Assembly: GCA_003153505.1 (NCBI GenBank)
Contig: PLZA01000023.1
Span: forward strand, 1-50,065
Direction of reading: 5' to 3'
DNA from: Candidatus Dormiibacterota bacterium
GTDB lineage: Bacteria > Chloroflexota > Dormibacteria > Aeolococcales > Aeolococcaceae
DNA length: 50,065 nucleotides
The notes under the pieces are model-generated. The model did no database searches. It was not told where the DNA came from and saw only the letters and a program-made list of their open reading frames with translations. The position numbers were made by a program, and so were the translations under genes. Positions 49,167 to 50,065 of this stretch are shown here, piece by piece. Each line of letters opens with the position of its first letter. Within the stretch, counting starts at the first letter, position 1.

Positions 49167-50012
49167 GTGTGGTGGGACGAGCGAAAGCCGGGACGGACGA
49201 TTCGTTCGCTCGTCTTTCTCGTGCATCCTGGTCCGTCGGTCCTGGTGACCATCGTCCTGGTGGCGATCGCTGGACTTGCTGATCACCGGGTGCCGAGCGG
49301 GACCCTCATCGTGCAGTTGGTCGGGGCGATGCTGCCGGTGCAGTTCTGCATTGGCGTGATCAACGATGTCGTCGATCTCCCCGCAGACATCGTGGCAAAA
49401 CCCCACAAGCCCTTGGTCCTCGGGACGATCAGCCGGCCCACGGCCACGGGCGTCGGGATCGTCCTCGGCGCGATCGGACTCACCGCGGCCGCGACCATCA
49501 ACCTCGCCACGCTGGGACTTGACGCCGCCGCACTTGGGGCCGGCCTCGCCTACGACCTCGGGCTGCGCCGCACGCCACTCTCCTGGGTCCCGTGGTGGGG
49601 GGGGATCGCCGTCCTCCCGCTCGAGGGATACGCGGCGGTTCGATCGATCCCGTCGCAGCTGCTCGCGTTGATCCCGCTGGCGGGGCTCGTCGCGATCGGC
49701 CTCCATTTCGCAAACGCACTGCCCGACATCGACGGCGACCGACTCGCCGGCCGTCGCAGCCTCCCGGTCCTGGTGGGAGCCGGCAGGTCTCGATGGGCTG
49801 GTCCAGTGGTTCTTGCCGCAGCCGGGGTGCTGGCGATCCTGCTCGCGGCGCCGCTGGGCCAGGTGGGGTTCGCGTTTACGGTTGGTGTCATCGCGCTCGG
49901 TCTCGGAGTGGTCGTCGTGATTGCCGGACGTTCGGAACGGCCGTTTCCAGTGCTCGCCGTGACAACAGCTGTCTTTGCCGTCGCCTGGCTCGCATCATTG
50001 CCGCGAGCCTGA
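49167..50012 (+). CDS. UbiA-family prenyltransferase-like membrane protein, 281 aa
   Basis: Membrane enzyme joining a polyprenyl diphosphate to an acceptor, as in menaquinone, heme or lipid synthesis. About eight hydrophobic helices. The first aspartate motif is INDVVDLPADIVAKPHKPL (N-D-x-x-D-x-x-x-D, about residues 63-75) and the second is NALPDIDGDRLAGRRSLPVLVG (about 185), both as in UbiA enzymes, with YDLGLRRTPLSW between them. The GTG at 49167 is chosen because it is the first good start after the previous stop; the ribosome site is weak and a later start is possible. The acceptor is unknown. Confidence 0.82.
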   Translation: MWWDERKPGRTIRSLVFLVHPGPSVLVTIVLVAIAGLADHRVPSGTLIVQLVGAMLPVQFCIGVINDVVDLPADIVAKPHKPLVLGTISRPTATGVGIVLGAIGLTAAATINLATLGLDAAALGAGLAYDLGLRRTPLSWVPWWGGIAVLPLEGYAAVRSIPSQLLALIPLAGLVAIGLHFANALPDIDGDRLAGRRSLPVLVGAGRSRWAGPVVLAAAGVLAILLAAPLGQVGFAFTVGVIALGLGVVVVIAGRSERPFPVLAVTTAVFAVAWLASLPRA

Positions 50013-50031
50013 TCCCGATGCGACGCCTTGG

Positions 50032-50037
50032 TACCAT
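50032..50037 (+). promoter_or_regulatory. Possible -10 of the tRNA at the window end
   Basis: TACCAT preceded by TTGG, ten bases before the tRNA 5' end at 50048. Confidence 0.35.
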
Positions 50038-50047
50038 CGGCCGGCGT

Positions 50048-50065
50048 GCCCAAGTAGCTCAGTGG
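50048..50065 (+). tRNA. 5' end of a tRNA, isotype not determinable
   Basis: GCCCAAG, TA and GCTCAGTGG at the window edge match the acceptor 5' strand and D-arm start of a tRNA. The anticodon lies beyond the window. Confidence 0.75.

Noticed and set aside
1..50065. Search for CRISPR arrays, insertion sequences, prophage or toxin-antitoxin modules
   Set aside because: No regular direct repeats, transposase or integrase motifs, and no paired small genes with recognisable toxin folds were seen.

Overview
This is a GC-rich bacterial chromosomal segment, roughly two thirds G+C by eye, densely packed on both strands. I see no prophage, insertion sequence, CRISPR array or rRNA. It most resembles an uncultured GC-rich Terrabacteria lineage such as Candidatus Dormibacterota or Chloroflexota, with an actinobacterium as the alternative. 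The pointers are the GatCAB amidotransferase, the radA / PIN-TRAM / ispD-ispF-cysS-rlmB-yacP block, many start codons 6-10 bases behind a TANNNT hexamer, and secreted kelch and PKD proteins. The taxonomic call is inference.

Layout. 1-4.8 kb: the 5' part of dnaK (minus strand), pcm, a helical protein, a kelch-type exported protein and a GNAT acetyltransferase. 4.8-13.1 kb: gatC-gatA-gatB, a TrmA/RlmD-type RNA methyltransferase and dnaE. 13.1-18.3 kb: an RsmC-like methyltransferase, lgt and yggT on the minus strand, then sarcosine oxidase, a YbjQ protein, two small membrane proteins and a universal stress protein. 18.5-20.1 kb: a large secreted protein with an EXORDIUM/protease-like domain and two PKD domains. 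20.1-20.9 kb: a gene-poor, lower-GC stretch ending in tRNA-Leu(CAA). 21-24.7 kb: an ECF sigma factor with its anti-sigma factor, a GH18-like lipoprotein and a DUF151 nuclease.

24.7-38 kb is the repair and housekeeping core: polA, mutM, a glycosyltransferase, uvrB, radA, a PIN-TRAM protein, ispD, ispF, cysS, rlmB and yacP. 38-43.7 kb is a tightly overlapping four-gene run: APC permease, acyl-CoA ligase, FabF-like ketosynthase and a Lpd/MerA-like flavoprotein with an altered active site. 43.7-50 kb holds a Crp/Fnr regulator, tRNA-Thr(TGT), a class II aldolase, two small overlapping genes, a HAD phosphatase, a WYL regulator with a palindromic operator, a GGDEF protein, a small acidic protein behind a long leader, a UbiA-like prenyltransferase and the start of another tRNA.

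The most interesting signals are regulatory. Two almost identical LexA-type boxes sit in front of dnaE and radA, and the radA box lies between a clear -35 and -10. At least a dozen genes appear to have leaderless or near-leaderless promoters. There is a 16-bp perfect palindrome between two divergent genes, an operator wrapped around the WYL regulator's -10, and an approximately 160-nt untranslated leader near 48.8 kb. The four-gene lipid-type operon with unusual catalytic residues is the best candidate for undescribed metabolism.
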